Shown: in pieces, positions 1 through 7,835 of the stretch
Position numbering within the stretch: position 1 is the first letter of the stretch
How the letters are laid out: each line of letters begins with the position of its first letter
NCBI RefSeq assembly: GCF_017922435.1
Contig: NZ_VDEZ01000001.1
Span: forward strand, 1,240,001-1,304,000
Direction: 5' to 3'
From: Thalassospira sp. ER-Se-21-Dark
Lineage (GTDB): Bacteria; Pseudomonadota; Alphaproteobacteria; Rhodospirillales; Thalassospiraceae
Length of the DNA: 64,000 bases
The notes under the pieces: model-generated
The model's database searches: none
Seen by the model: the letters and a program-made list of their open reading frames with translations, nothing else
Told to the model about the DNA's origin: nothing
Made by a program: the position numbers and the translations under genes

Positions 1-2
1 GG

Positions 3-470
3 GCAAAACTTGGCGCAAAACTTCGCACCATCTGCCGCGCAAAGGGCATCCCTTTTTTGGTCGCGAATGATGTTGGGCTGGCGCTCAGGCTCGATGCCAA
101 CGGCATGCATTTCCCTGAATATCGCGCGCTGACCGATCCCGGTATTTATCAGCGAATTCCGGAACACTTTATGCGCACGTCAGCTTGCCACACCCCGAAA
201 ACGGTCCAACGGCTTGGACTTCTTCCAAAAACAGCACGTCCCGATGGTGTCCTGATTTCCCCGATTTTCCCTACCCAAAGTCATCCGGACGCAAATCCGA
301 TGTCACTTTCAGATATCCGCCAAATTTCAAGGATGTGCCACATGCTCGGCATGACACCGATCGGGTTGGGCGGCATTACCGCACAAACAATTGGGAAACT
401 GCGGACCTCCGCACTTGCCTCCATCGCCGGGATCGGGTTTTCTGGTGCCAACACCCCGTCCCCCCATTGA
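3..470 (+). CDS. Thiamine phosphate synthase-like (ThiE/TenI) protein, 5' partial
   Basis: The gene runs in from before the window; about 155 codons of its C-terminal part are visible. The reading frame stays open to base 3, so the start is outside. Visible TMP synthase/TenI TIM-barrel signatures are an N-D-V-G-L-A-L strand followed by D-A-N-G-M-H, a T-S-A-C-H segment, the S-P-I-F-P-T-Q-S-H-P phosphate-loop region, and a late G-L-G-G-I-T strand. The family joins the thiazole and pyrimidine halves of thiamine (ThiE) or, in TenI-type members, isomerises the thiazole. The SPxFPTxSHP form is common in second, TenI-like copies, so the true ThiE activity is uncertain. A glycosyltransferase follows 18 bp downstream on the same strand. 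Confidence 0.78.
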   Translation, partial: AKLGAKLRTICRAKGIPFLVANDVGLALRLDANGMHFPEYRALTDPGIYQRIPEHFMRTSACHTPKTVQRLGLLPKTARPDGVLISPIFPTQSHPDANPMSLSDIRQISRMCHMLGMTPIGLGGITAQTIGKLRTSALASIAGIGFSGANTPSPH

Positions 471-488
471 CCGGAGTTCTCCCGCAAA

Positions 489-1718
489 ATGCCCCGGGCC
501 CCACACCCCTCGCGCAAGACATTCACCCGTTTTGCTTCCAAACAGCCGTTTCAGTTTGGCCTGCCCAATGTCAGTTCCGGACTTACCCAGACGTCAGACA
601 ACAGTCCGATCTATTTCACTCGGGCAACATCGCTGCTGCGACGGCAAGTTCTGGCGAAGGCCGACGGGGTCAAGATCAAGTCGGATAATTATCGGTTTCA
701 GGTTCTGCCGCGTGATGGCTGGGGCGAACGGGATTTTTCCGGAAAATCAGTGCTGTTTCTGATCCCCGATGACGCGCTTGGCGACTGTGTCGGTATGGCA
801 CTGTTTTTCCGGGCTCTCAAACAACGGTTTGGCGATATCCGGATTGGCGTTCTTAACGCTGGCAGCGCATCGGACATCTTTGCACTGGTGCAGGGAATCG
901 AGATTTTTCAGCTGTTTATCTCGAGCGCACAGCTCAAACGTTTCGATCACGTAATTGATCTCAGTGAAATGGAAGGCTGGAGCGATATCGCCACCATGCC
1001 GGTCAATCCGGAAGAGGCGCTCTGCGAGGCGTTCGGCATTCCTCCTGTACCGTTGGAAAAACGGCAGCTAGCAACGGAAACACGCCTTAAGGTCGGGATC
1101 GTCCCAATGGCGTCCTCACCACTGCGCACACTTCCACCCAAGCTGGTCAGTGAAATTACCGCCATGTTGGCCAAACAGGATTGTGACATCACCCTCGTGC
1201 TCAATGCCTATCAAGGGGTGATGAAGGCTTATAAGGCCGCGCTGAATGATCTTGGCACCCGGAATGACGGCAACATCCAGATTGTTGATGGCTTCAAGAC
1301 CATCGGCGATCTGGTCAAATTTGTCGGGCAGCAGGATTATCTCGTCGCCGCCGACAGCGGCCCCGCACATATTTCCAAGCTGTTCCAAACCCCGGGAATT
1401 GGCATTTACAGTTCCGCAGACGCCAAGACCCTGCAAGGACGCCACAAAAACCTGCGCAGATGGCAAAGCGATTTCACAGGACCGCATTGCAGCGCCCCCT
1501 GCGGGCTGGCAAAACTGCGCGCGACCGCGGATGGCAAGATCGGCTGTATGGGCAGTCTTGGTCTGCCAGTCAGCGAACTGCCCGACATCCCGGGGAAAAG
1601 CGATCCCGAACTGGCCCGTGCCTTGGTCACAAACGCGCCGGTGCCCTGCGTTGCCCGACTGGAAACCGATATTCCAGCGATATGTGACCTGATATCCCGG
1701 GACCTGGCCAAAACCTGA
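489..1718 (+). CDS. Glycosyltransferase family 9 (heptosyltransferase-like) protein
   Basis: 409 aa. GT9 enzymes transfer heptose or related sugars onto lipopolysaccharide core at the inner face of the cytoplasmic membrane. The first 85 residues are unlike the family. The GT-B fold begins around residue 87, with the D-A-L-G-D-C-V motif at 95-101 matching the family's 'GD' nucleotide-sugar loop. The A-D-S-G-P-A-H-I-S motif (288-296) is the classic GT9 C-terminal donor-site signature. The last 100 residues contain several cysteines (GPHCSAPCG, GCMGS). The start at 489 is the first ATG after the upstream stop, with GGAG about 12 nt before it. Acceptor and sugar cannot be read from sequence. The gene converges on a porin gene. 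Confidence 0.8.
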   Translation: MPRAPHPSRKTFTRFASKQPFQFGLPNVSSGLTQTSDNSPIYFTRATSLLRRQVLAKADGVKIKSDNYRFQVLPRDGWGERDFSGKSVLFLIPDDALGDCVGMALFFRALKQRFGDIRIGVLNAGSASDIFALVQGIEIFQLFISSAQLKRFDHVIDLSEMEGWSDIATMPVNPEEALCEAFGIPPVPLEKRQLATETRLKVGIVPMASSPLRTLPPKLVSEITAMLAKQDCDITLVLNAYQGVMKAYKAALNDLGTRNDGNIQIVDGFKTIGDLVKFVGQQDYLVAADSGPAHISKLFQTPGIGIYSSADAKTLQGRHKNLRRWQSDFTGPHCSAPCGLAKLRATADGKIGCMGSLGLPVSELPDIPGKSDPELARALVTNAPVPCVARLETDIPAICDLISRDLAKT

Positions 1719-1758
1719 TCTGACTGAGTTGACCCGCTCGACAAAAAGGCAAATTGGC

Positions 1759-1789
1759 AAAAAGAAAGGGTGGCCGAAGCCACCCTTTC
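1759..1789 (-). terminator. Rho-independent terminator of the first porin
   Basis: An 11-bp perfect stem (GAAAGGGTGGC / GCCACCCTTTC) with a four-base loop is followed on the minus strand by five Ts. It lies 25 bp beyond the porin stop, in the convergent gap with the glycosyltransferase. Confidence 0.9.
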
Positions 1790-1813
1790 AAAATCGATTC
1801 TAATTCCGAGGAA

Positions 1814-2860
1814 TTAGAAGGACAGAGCCAGACCGGTAACAAGGCCGTAGCCATCATTGTCCTTCGTGATGTCCTGCGGGTTTACAGCATTGCTGTCAGC
1901 TTTCTGATCGAACCAGAAGATCGAGGACTTCCAGGCAACACCTGCACCCAGGGCATAGTTCAGACCGAGATCAATCGCGCTGATATCGCCTTCGCCATCA
2001 ACATCTTCGTAACCATAGGACAGGGAAACGCTTGCCGCATCCATGGCGTAGGAAACACCGATGTCAAATGCGTCAAGCTCATTGCCACCGTCGTTCAGGC
2101 CAAAGTTGTTATTGCGCTCGTTAACGCCATAATCATCTTCGGTATGACCATAGGACGCACCAACCGTGAAGTTGCCAAAGCCAACATTAGTACCAAAGCC
2201 GTACCAGTTGCCTTCACCGGCATTTTCACCAACTGCCGACAGGGCCAATGCCACACCATCAAGATCAGCGCGGTATTCCAGACCACCGGAAACAATGTTG
2301 ATACCGGTGCTTACGGTGTCGTTATTGTTCGATGCATTCTGGTCGGCATAGGAAAGACCAGCGCGGAAGCCGCCCAGGACCGGGGTGTAGTATGTCACAC
2401 GCTTCTGGTCTCCGCTCGAACGAACGGTGTCGATCAGATATGCATCAACCCAGTTACTCATATCGCCGTCATTGACGCCAACCGGGCCAACAGACGGTGC
2501 GGTGATGCCCATGGCATCGGCTGCACTGTCGTTTTTACCCATTTCGATACGACCAAAGCCGCCATTGATGTACAGATACTGTTCGTCGACTTGGTCACCC
2601 GAAGACGACTCACCTTCGAACTGGATGTCAGCACCAACTTCGATGCCGTTATCAAGCGTGGTCGAACCGGAGAAGTGAACTTCGGTGTCGGACTGGAATG
2701 CGTTTTTGCGACCGCCAGCAGCAGTGTTGTCTTCATCAGCGAAGCCAGCCCACTGTTCCATGTAACCACCGACTGAAAGCTGGATCGGCTCGGAAGCCTG
2801 TGCGGTGCCTGCAGCGGCAACAGCGACGAGTGCGCTGGAAGCAAAAAGAATCTTTTTCAT
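1814..2860 (-). CDS. Gram-negative porin (16-18 strand general porin type)
   Basis: 348 aa outer-membrane porin of the alphaproteobacterial Porin_4 type, a trimeric beta-barrel for diffusion of small solutes. A 22-residue signal peptide (MKKILFASSALVAVAAAG, cleaved after AQA) precedes the mature start SEPIQLSVGGYMEQW. Alternating amphipathic strands run throughout and the protein ends G-L-A-L-S-F, the C-terminal aromatic BAM recognition signal. Two adjacent ATGs are possible; the one at 2860 sits 5 nt after GAGGG, exactly the spacing seen in the neighbouring paralogue. The longer TTG start at 2872 would overlap the ribosome binding site and is rejected. It is clearly a duplicate of the next porin, with the same signal peptide, GGYMEQW strand and SITAPSVGPVGVNDGDM-type loop. 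Confidence 0.93.
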   Translation of the reverse strand: MKKILFASSALVAVAAAGTAQASEPIQLSVGGYMEQWAGFADEDNTAAGGRKNAFQSDTEVHFSGSTTLDNGIEVGADIQFEGESSSGDQVDEQYLYINGGFGRIEMGKNDSAADAMGITAPSVGPVGVNDGDMSNWVDAYLIDTVRSSGDQKRVTYYTPVLGGFRAGLSYADQNASNNNDTVSTGINIVSGGLEYRADLDGVALALSAVGENAGEGNWYGFGTNVGFGNFTVGASYGHTEDDYGVNERNNNFGLNDGGNELDAFDIGVSYAMDAASVSLSYGYEDVDGEGDISAIDLGLNYALGAGVAWKSSIFWFDQKADSNAVNPQDITKDNDGYGLVTGLALSF

Positions 2861-3401
2861 CATAACCCTCAATAGAATGACGTTGTGGGACGAAGGGGTT
2901 TGAACCGGACGGCCCTTCGTTCTGTCGAGGGTGATAAAGCCACTTTAGTGACTGATGGTCAATTAAGTTAAATGGGCAATGGTCATTTATATCGCTATGC
3001 GTTGCATTTTTGTCACATAATGTTTTGCAGTATTGAATTGTTAGTGTTGGTGCAGTGTTCGATGTTGTTGCCAATTCGGTAACTTCTCGAAAACGTCTAT
3101 CTTTTTACTTCATATAAATGTCCATTGGTCATTTTATCGCTGCGCAAGTTAGCTCTCGAAAGGCTCTTACGTATGTCTATCCTGCAATCTCAGGGGTAGC
3201 GTTAGCTACTTGGAATGGGGGAATTAACAGCTATCGCCTATCGGCAAATTGCATCAAGAACATGATGGAAGCTGTTTGCTGACAAACATATGTTTGTCGG
3301 TTTGGTAAACTAGCTGCACCTTTGACAATCAAAGAGACTTTTGTTGCGACGCCCGTAAAGATCGCACGTGCTGAGCAGAAATGGTGACCAAAAACTAAGA
3401 C
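2861..3401. promoter_or_regulatory. Porin upstream region with imperfect repeats and a palindrome
   Basis: About 540 bp, AT-rich and without a credible gene, between the start of one porin and the terminator of the other. It must hold the promoter of the 1814-2860 porin. Two imperfect direct repeats of about 20 bp (GGTCATTTatATCGCT at 2981 and GGTCATTTTATCGCT at 3127) lie 146 bp apart. A perfect 18-bp palindrome sits at 3281-3298 (listed separately). These are candidate regulator sites; no regulator can be named. Confidence 0.5.
3281..3298. promoter_or_regulatory. Perfect 18-bp palindrome, candidate operator
   Basis: GACAAACATATGTTTGTC is its own reverse complement. Length and symmetry resemble operators of TetR- or LacI-type dimeric repressors. 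It lies about 420 bp upstream of the first porin start and about 110 bp past the terminator side of the second, so its target gene is not obvious. Confidence 0.45.
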
Positions 3402-3435
3402 AAAAAAAGAAGGGGGTGGAAAACCCACCCCCTTC
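3402..3435 (-). terminator. Rho-independent terminator of the second porin
   Basis: An 11-bp stem (GAAGGGGGTGG / CCACCCCCTTC) with a short loop is followed on the minus strand by seven Ts. It lies 26 bp past the porin stop. Confidence 0.92.
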
Positions 3436-3460
3436 AATTCTTCAGCTAATCCGGAAAGGA

Positions 3461-4489
3461 TTAGAAGGACAGTGCGATACCGGTGATTGCACCGAAACCG
3501 TCGTTGTCCGAAGTAGCAGCGACTGCGTCATAGTCAAACCAGAAGACAGAAGACTTCCAGGTAACGCCTGCACCGAGGGTGTAAGCAAGGCCAAGGTCAA
3601 CACCGTTGAACTCGTCTACGCCAGAGGTCGCAGCACTGTCTTCCATTTCAGCATACATGTAGGTTGCGGAAACGGTTGCAGCATCCATTGCATAGGAAAC
3701 GCCGAAATCAACGCCCATGTTGTCATCTGCGGTGGTGGTGGTGTTTTCGTTCAGGCCGAACTCAGCTTCTTTCAGACCGTAGGAAGCACCAACGGTGAAG
3801 TTGCCGAAGCCAACGGTACCACCAACATGGTACCATTCACCTTCCTGCTTGGATTCGCCGGTTGCTGCGACAGCAATAGAAACGCCGTCGAAGTCAGCTT
3901 TGTATTCAACGCCGGCGGATACAACCGAGTCACCAGTGTTGGTGCGCTCGTCAGATGCCTCGGAACCATCGTCGTCGGTGTACGAAACACCAGCGCGGAA
4001 GCCGCCAAGAACCGGGGTGTAATAGGTGATCTTGTTGTCGTCACCATCATCCCAAACGTTGTCAGGGGTTGCGCGCAGGGTAACGTAGTTCGGCATGTCA
4101 CCGTCGTTCACACCAGCCGGACCAACGGACGGAGCGGTGATGGACATGTCAGCAGCTGCGCCGTCTTCCTGACCCAGTTTAACCTGACCGAAGCCACCGT
4201 TGATGAACAGGTACTGTTCGTCGGTGTTGTTCGTTGCTTCGCCTTCGGCTTCGAATTCGATTTTCGCGCCGATTTCGATACCGTTATCCAAAGTGGTCGA
4301 ACCACCGAAGTGAACTTCGGTGTCAGACTGCATCATGCCTTTGGACTCGAAACGGTCGTCCTCAGAAGCAGCACCGATCCACTGTTCCATGTAACCACCT
4401 ACGGACAGGCTGATCGGCTCAGAAGCCTGAGCTGCGCCTGCGAAACCAACAGCGACGAGTGCGCTGGAAGCTACCAGAATCTTTTTCAT
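3461..4489 (-). CDS. Gram-negative porin, tandem paralogue
   Basis: 342 aa, with the same architecture as its neighbour: a 22-residue signal peptide beginning MKKILVASSALVAVGFAG, mature SEPISLSVGGYMEQW, and C-terminal G-I-A-L-S-F for BAM insertion. The ATG at 4489 is 5 nt after GAGGG, deciding against a 30-residue longer reading. Extracellular-loop-like segments are rich in Asp, Glu and Ser (e.g. TDDDGSEASDERTNTGDS), suggesting an acidic surface. Each porin has its own terminator and upstream region, so they are probably independently expressed although codirectional. Confidence 0.93.
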   Translation of the reverse strand: MKKILVASSALVAVGFAGAAQASEPISLSVGGYMEQWIGAASEDDRFESKGMMQSDTEVHFGGSTTLDNGIEIGAKIEFEAEGEATNNTDEQYLFINGGFGQVKLGQEDGAAADMSITAPSVGPAGVNDGDMPNYVTLRATPDNVWDDGDDNKITYYTPVLGGFRAGVSYTDDDGSEASDERTNTGDSVVSAGVEYKADFDGVSIAVAATGESKQEGEWYHVGGTVGFGNFTVGASYGLKEAEFGLNENTTTTADDNMGVDFGVSYAMDAATVSATYMYAEMEDSAATSGVDEFNGVDLGLAYTLGAGVTWKSSVFWFDYDAVAATSDNDGFGAITGIALSF

Positions 4490-4739
4490 CTTTTCCCTCA
4501 ACGTCTTTGAATGCGTTTTACGCAATACAAATATTTGGACAGCTTTTGCCGCCCGGTTCGTTGGTGATGGAGCCACCAAATGAGTCCCGCGTCAACCAAA
4601 GCTGTGACCAAAATGGCACATTCGCAAATTGGTGTGACAAAAAAAACACACCGGTTTTCTTTGCTCATCTCTGATTTCCGCCCTATATTCGCTGAAAATT
4701 CGGTTTGCTTGTTGAACACAATTCTCTCAAGGGCAGGAA

Positions 4740-5306
4740 ATGCTAACCTTTTCTTCGTTCAAGTCGCTGGTCACAGGGGCTGCTGCTGCGATCATTCTCT
4801 CCGGTTGCTCCGCTGGTAAGGTTGACTACGATCAGTTCCCGGGGTCAGCGAACACTGATGAACGTGTCAACGGGCAGGCAATGACACGCGCACAAGAGAA
4901 AGAGCGCGGAGGTCTGTTCGGATCAGAAGGCCTGAACATATTTGGTGGCGAAGAGCCCCAGCAAGGGGGCGGTTCAGGCATCGGTGTGAACAGCTTCCTG
5001 TGGCGTGCGTCGCTTGATACGCTTTCCTTTATGCCGCTCAATTCTGCGGATCCCTTTGGGGGAGTCATTATTACCGACTGGTACACCCCGCCGGAATCTT
5101 CCGATGAACGCTTCAAGCTGACTGCCTATATCCTTGGCACAGCCCTGCGCTCGGATGCCATCAAGGTTTCTGTCTTCCGTCAGGTCAATGTTGGCCCGAA
5201 CCAATGGCAGGATGCGGTTGTTGAGCCGGGAACCGTGACATCCATGGAAGACGCTATCCTGACCCGCGCCCGTCAGCTGCGCATTGACAGTGCAAATTCT
5301 CAATAA
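4740..5306 (+). CDS. DUF3576 family outer-envelope lipoprotein
   Basis: 188 aa. A lipoprotein signal peptide ends in L-S-G-C with the lipidated Cys at residue 23. The rest is a soluble domain (residues about 80-185) containing FLWRASLDTLSFMPL and TDWYTPPESSDERFKL, typical of the alphaproteobacterial DUF3576 family, whose function is unknown. The family gene usually sits just upstream of leuS and lptE; here the leuS place is taken by an unusual short ORF. The ATG follows AGGG (5-6 nt spacing). Confidence 0.85.
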   Translation: MLTFSSFKSLVTGAAAAIILSGCSAGKVDYDQFPGSANTDERVNGQAMTRAQEKERGGLFGSEGLNIFGGEEPQQGGGSGIGVNSFLWRASLDTLSFMPLNSADPFGGVIITDWYTPPESSDERFKLTAYILGTALRSDAIKVSVFRQVNVGPNQWQDAVVEPGTVTSMEDAILTRARQLRIDSANSQ

Positions 5307-5311
5307 GGCTG

Positions 5312-5974
5312 ATGTCGCAAGGCACGCTTTATATATCGCCTGAATACAACCCCCACTCGCTGCAACGCGACTGGGGGTTTGTTGTATCGGTAGACCGACG
5401 TGATGTTTTTGAGGTGATACCAGAGAGTCTTGCGACGATTCGTACTGCACTCTACTTCTCAATTGTTGAGGCATCACCACTGGATTGTTCGCCACCCTCC
5501 TCACAGCACGATCGTCCTGCCAAGGTCACAACCGACGAATCGCTGGGCAATGGAGCACAGCTCTATCATGAAGTCGGGTTTGATATCATGTCACTAGCTC
5601 TGCTGGCCGATGTGCCAGCCCACCGACCGTTACACCTGACGCAAAACAGCCTGATTGGTCATTGGCGTTGGTTACGTGACGTCTGGCGTGTAGGATCCTC
5701 GCGCCCACAGTGTACGGCAACAATGGATACCCGGAACGCGGTGACAGAGGCATTACGAAGCGGCAAAAACAATCTTGCCATCGCCGAGCTGCGTAATCTG
5801 TTCAAAAAGGTGCAACAGGAGCCCGACAATGCCGGGCTGTACATTTCTTTTCTGAACAGCCTATCTCTGTTTTGCCCTTTCATCGCAACCGAACTATTGT
5901 GGCGCCAGGGCCAGATTGAACAGGATCCAATCAGCCGGTCCCGGACCAAAGATAAAGAAGGTATAGCTGAATGA
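5312..5974 (+). pseudogene. LeuRS-derived mini-ORF: leuS remnant or catalytic-core-less paralogue
   Basis: 220 aa. Class I synthetase signature motifs HIGH and KMSKS are absent. Residues 12-35 (YNPHSLQRDW...DVFEV) follow the start of leucyl-tRNA synthetases. Residues 77-81 (SLGNG) resemble the segment just after KMSKS. Residues 88-127 align without gaps to the LeuRS linker, sharing G, D, L, P, A, L, G, R, L, V and W positions with the E. coli protein as I recall it. Residues 153-200 (NLAIAELRNLF, LFCPFIATELLW) match the anticodon-binding helical bundle. The Rossmann catalytic core, editing domain and C-terminal domain are missing. The frame is intact for 660 bp and its stop overlaps the lptE start (ATGA), as expected of a translated gene in an operon. 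However, a terminator-like hairpin lies inside its first 25 codons. It could be a decayed leuS with an internal deletion or a repurposed tRNA-binding fragment; a full leuS must exist elsewhere. Confidence 0.7.
5348..5386 (+). terminator. Terminator-like hairpin inside the start of the LeuRS-like ORF
   Basis: AACCCCCA-C-TCG pairs with CGA-C-TGGGGGTT around an 8-base loop, followed by TTTGTTGT. It is well placed (42 bp) to end transcription after the DUF3576 gene, which would separate it from the ORF and lptE, or to act as an attenuator. The U-tract is imperfect. Confidence 0.5.
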
Positions 5975-6477
5975 CATTGCGCGCGGTTTTTCCGATTCTC
6001 GCACTCCTGGCCCTGACAACGCTCAGCGCCTGCGGATTTCGCCCGCTCTATGCCACAGCGGGTGATGATTACAACACGGCAGCCAATATGGCCCAGGTGA
6101 AAGTCGCTGTGATCAATGACCGTGTTGGCCAACTGACCCGCAATGCCCTAATCGAAACCCTGACCCCACGCGGACAAAGCGCAACCCCGTTATATGATTT
6201 GAAGGTGACCTTGTCCGAATCGACGAGTGAGCAAGGCTTTACCAAGGAAAATGAAGCAACGATCGCCGATTACCTGATTAACGCTAAGTACGAACTTGTC
6301 CGCCGGGCCGATACCAAGGTCCTGCGCAAAGGATCGGTTCGCGCTCGCACCAGTTACAACATCGTCGATTCGGAATTTGCCACCATCGAGGCCGAGGACG
6401 CCGCCCGTGGCGACGCTGCCCGTAATCTTGCTCAGCAGCTGGCCAATCAGGTCGCGATTGGCCTGCGGTCACAATAA
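5971..6477 (+). CDS. lptE: LPS-assembly lipoprotein LptE
   Basis: 168 aa. LptE plugs the LptD barrel at the outer membrane and helps deliver lipopolysaccharide to the surface. The lipobox L-S-A-C has its Cys at residue 21, directly followed by G-F-R-P-L-Y, the very conserved start of mature LptE. The rest has the short alternating beta/alpha pattern of the family, at typical alphaproteobacterial length. Its ATG overlaps the stop of the LeuRS-like ORF by ATGA, and holA follows 60 bp downstream, as in most alphaproteobacteria. Confidence 0.93.
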   Translation: MTLRAVFPILALLALTTLSACGFRPLYATAGDDYNTAANMAQVKVAVINDRVGQLTRNALIETLTPRGQSATPLYDLKVTLSESTSEQGFTKENEATIADYLINAKYELVRRADTKVLRKGSVRARTSYNIVDSEFATIEAEDAARGDAARNLAQQLANQVAIGLRSQ

Positions 6478-6537
6478 CGTCGTTCTCTGAAACTTTCGCT
6501 CGTCACGCCCACTCCCCAAAGAACCACAAGGCGCATC

Positions 6538-7569
6538 ATGAAGCTCAAGGCAGCACAGGTTGAAAACTTCTTGCGCGCCCCGGATGCGAAGGCGCAGCTG
6601 ATCCTGATCTATGGCGAGGACGAAGGCCTTGTGCGTGAACGTGCGACCAAACTGGCCAAAACCGTAGTCGAGGATCTCAAGGATCCCTTCCGCGTGATCG
6701 AGCTTGGCACCGCCCAACTCAAGGAAGATCCCAGCCGCCTGCGCGACGAGGCCGCCGCCATAAGCTTCGGTGGCGGGCGCCGCGTGATCCGACTCCGCGA
6801 TATCGGTGATGCGCAGGCTCCTGTCATTGCCGATTTCCTCGGCGATCCGGCCGGCGATGCCCTGATTGTCATTGAGGCCGGAAGCCTTCCGACTCGCTCC
6901 AAACTGCGTCAGGCAGTCGAAAAGGCCGGCAATGGCATGGCCCTGCCCTGCTATGCCGATGGCGCACGGGATATCGAAAGCCTGATCCAGTCGATCATGG
7001 AAGAACACAAACTGCGCATTGACCGTGATGCCACCAGCTATCTGGTCGCCAATCTCGGCTCGGACCGCATGATTTCACGGAGCGAGCTTGAAAAACTCGC
7101 CCTTTATGCGCTTAAAGACGGTCAGGTCACGCTGGCAGACGCCATGGCCTGCGTTGGCGACAGCTCCGCCCGCCATTATGACGATGTCATTCAGGCGGTT
7201 TCTCAGGGAAATGTCGTCAATCTGGATGCCGCCCTGACCCGGCTGGTCGAAGAAGGCCTCAACCCGGTTGGCGCGTTGCGCATGATGATCAGCTATTTCC
7301 AGAAGCTGCATCTGGTCAAAGGACAGGTGTCTCAGGGAATGGACGCCAACCAGGCGATGAAATCACTGCGCCCGCCCCTGTTTTTCAAGGCCGCCGATCA
7401 GTTCCGCGCCAATCTGAATTACTGGGCGGTCAATAACCTGCAGCGTGCCCTACAAATCCTGCTGGAAGCCGAAAAGGACTGCAAAAGCGGCCTGGCCATC
7501 CCCGAAACCATCGCCCATCGCGCCATGATCAAGGTCGCGGTTGCCCGCCAGAAACAGGTCAGACGCTAA
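6538..7569 (+). CDS. holA: DNA polymerase III delta subunit
   Basis: 343 aa. HolA is the subunit of the clamp loader that opens the beta sliding clamp. The N-terminal AAA+-like domain is recognisable by LILIYGEDEGLVRERA (residues about 20-35). The C-terminal helical domain contains DDVIQAVSQGN and the NPVGALRMMISYFQKLHLVK segment. Length matches the family. The ATG has AAGG 8 nt upstream. Linked to lptE as usual. Confidence 0.93.
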   Translation: MKLKAAQVENFLRAPDAKAQLILIYGEDEGLVRERATKLAKTVVEDLKDPFRVIELGTAQLKEDPSRLRDEAAAISFGGGRRVIRLRDIGDAQAPVIADFLGDPAGDALIVIEAGSLPTRSKLRQAVEKAGNGMALPCYADGARDIESLIQSIMEEHKLRIDRDATSYLVANLGSDRMISRSELEKLALYALKDGQVTLADAMACVGDSSARHYDDVIQAVSQGNVVNLDAALTRLVEEGLNPVGALRMMISYFQKLHLVKGQVSQGMDANQAMKSLRPPLFFKAADQFRANLNYWAVNNLQRALQILLEAEKDCKSGLAIPETIAHRAMIKVAVARQKQVRR

Positions 7570-7665
7570 CCCGATTCGCCAGTCTTCAGCACGATCGCGG
7601 TAATTAAGGTCGATGCAGTATGACCGTGCCCTGACTGGAATGCGTCCAAAACGCACCAAAAACGC

Positions 7666-7703
7666 AAAAAACGCGGTCCAGGATGTAAGCCCCGCACCGC
7701 GTT
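7666..7703 (-). terminator. Terminator after parB
   Basis: An 8-bp stem AACGCGGT / ACCGCGTT with an 18-base loop is followed on the minus strand by TTTTTT. It begins 7 nt after the stop of the -1-frame extension of parB (7710) but 120 nt after the zero-frame stop. Confidence 0.75.
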
Positions 7704-7709
7704 AAATAT

Positions 7710-7835
7710 CTAAAGGATCCGCTTCACCTCGACCGATCCCCGGCGGGATTTTGCTTCTTCTTCTTTAAGCTTCTTAAGCTGATCGATCTTGTCGCGATCA
7801 AGATCCTTTATGCTGGTTTTGGTTACGGCTTTTTT
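7710..7835 (-). other. Possible -1 frameshift site and ParB C-terminal extension
   Basis: On the minus strand parB ends with G-GGA-AAA-AAG-CCG-TAA. This includes the heptamer A-AAA-AAG (7835-7829), the same slippery sequence used in E. coli dnaX. In the -1 frame translation would continue about 40 more residues (AVTKTSIKDLDRDKIDQLKK, then KEEEAKSRRGSVEVKRIL) to a TAG at 7710. That segment has no start codon of its own. A strong Shine-Dalgarno-like GGAGGAGGT lies about 15 nt upstream and a 7-bp hairpin about 23 nt downstream of the heptamer. Whether frameshifting happens, or this is an old indel or a sequencing error in the A-run, cannot be decided from sequence. Confidence 0.4.

Noticed and set aside
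1754-2776. Long plus-strand ORF (340 codons) opposite the first porin
   Set aside because: Antisense mirror of the porin; no similarity to known families, and it would begin inside the porin terminator. The same applies to 3368-4510 opposite the second porin.
3231-3437. Small minus-strand ORF between the porins
   Set aside because: Its start lies in the porin terminator, it has no ribosome binding site and an unbiased composition.
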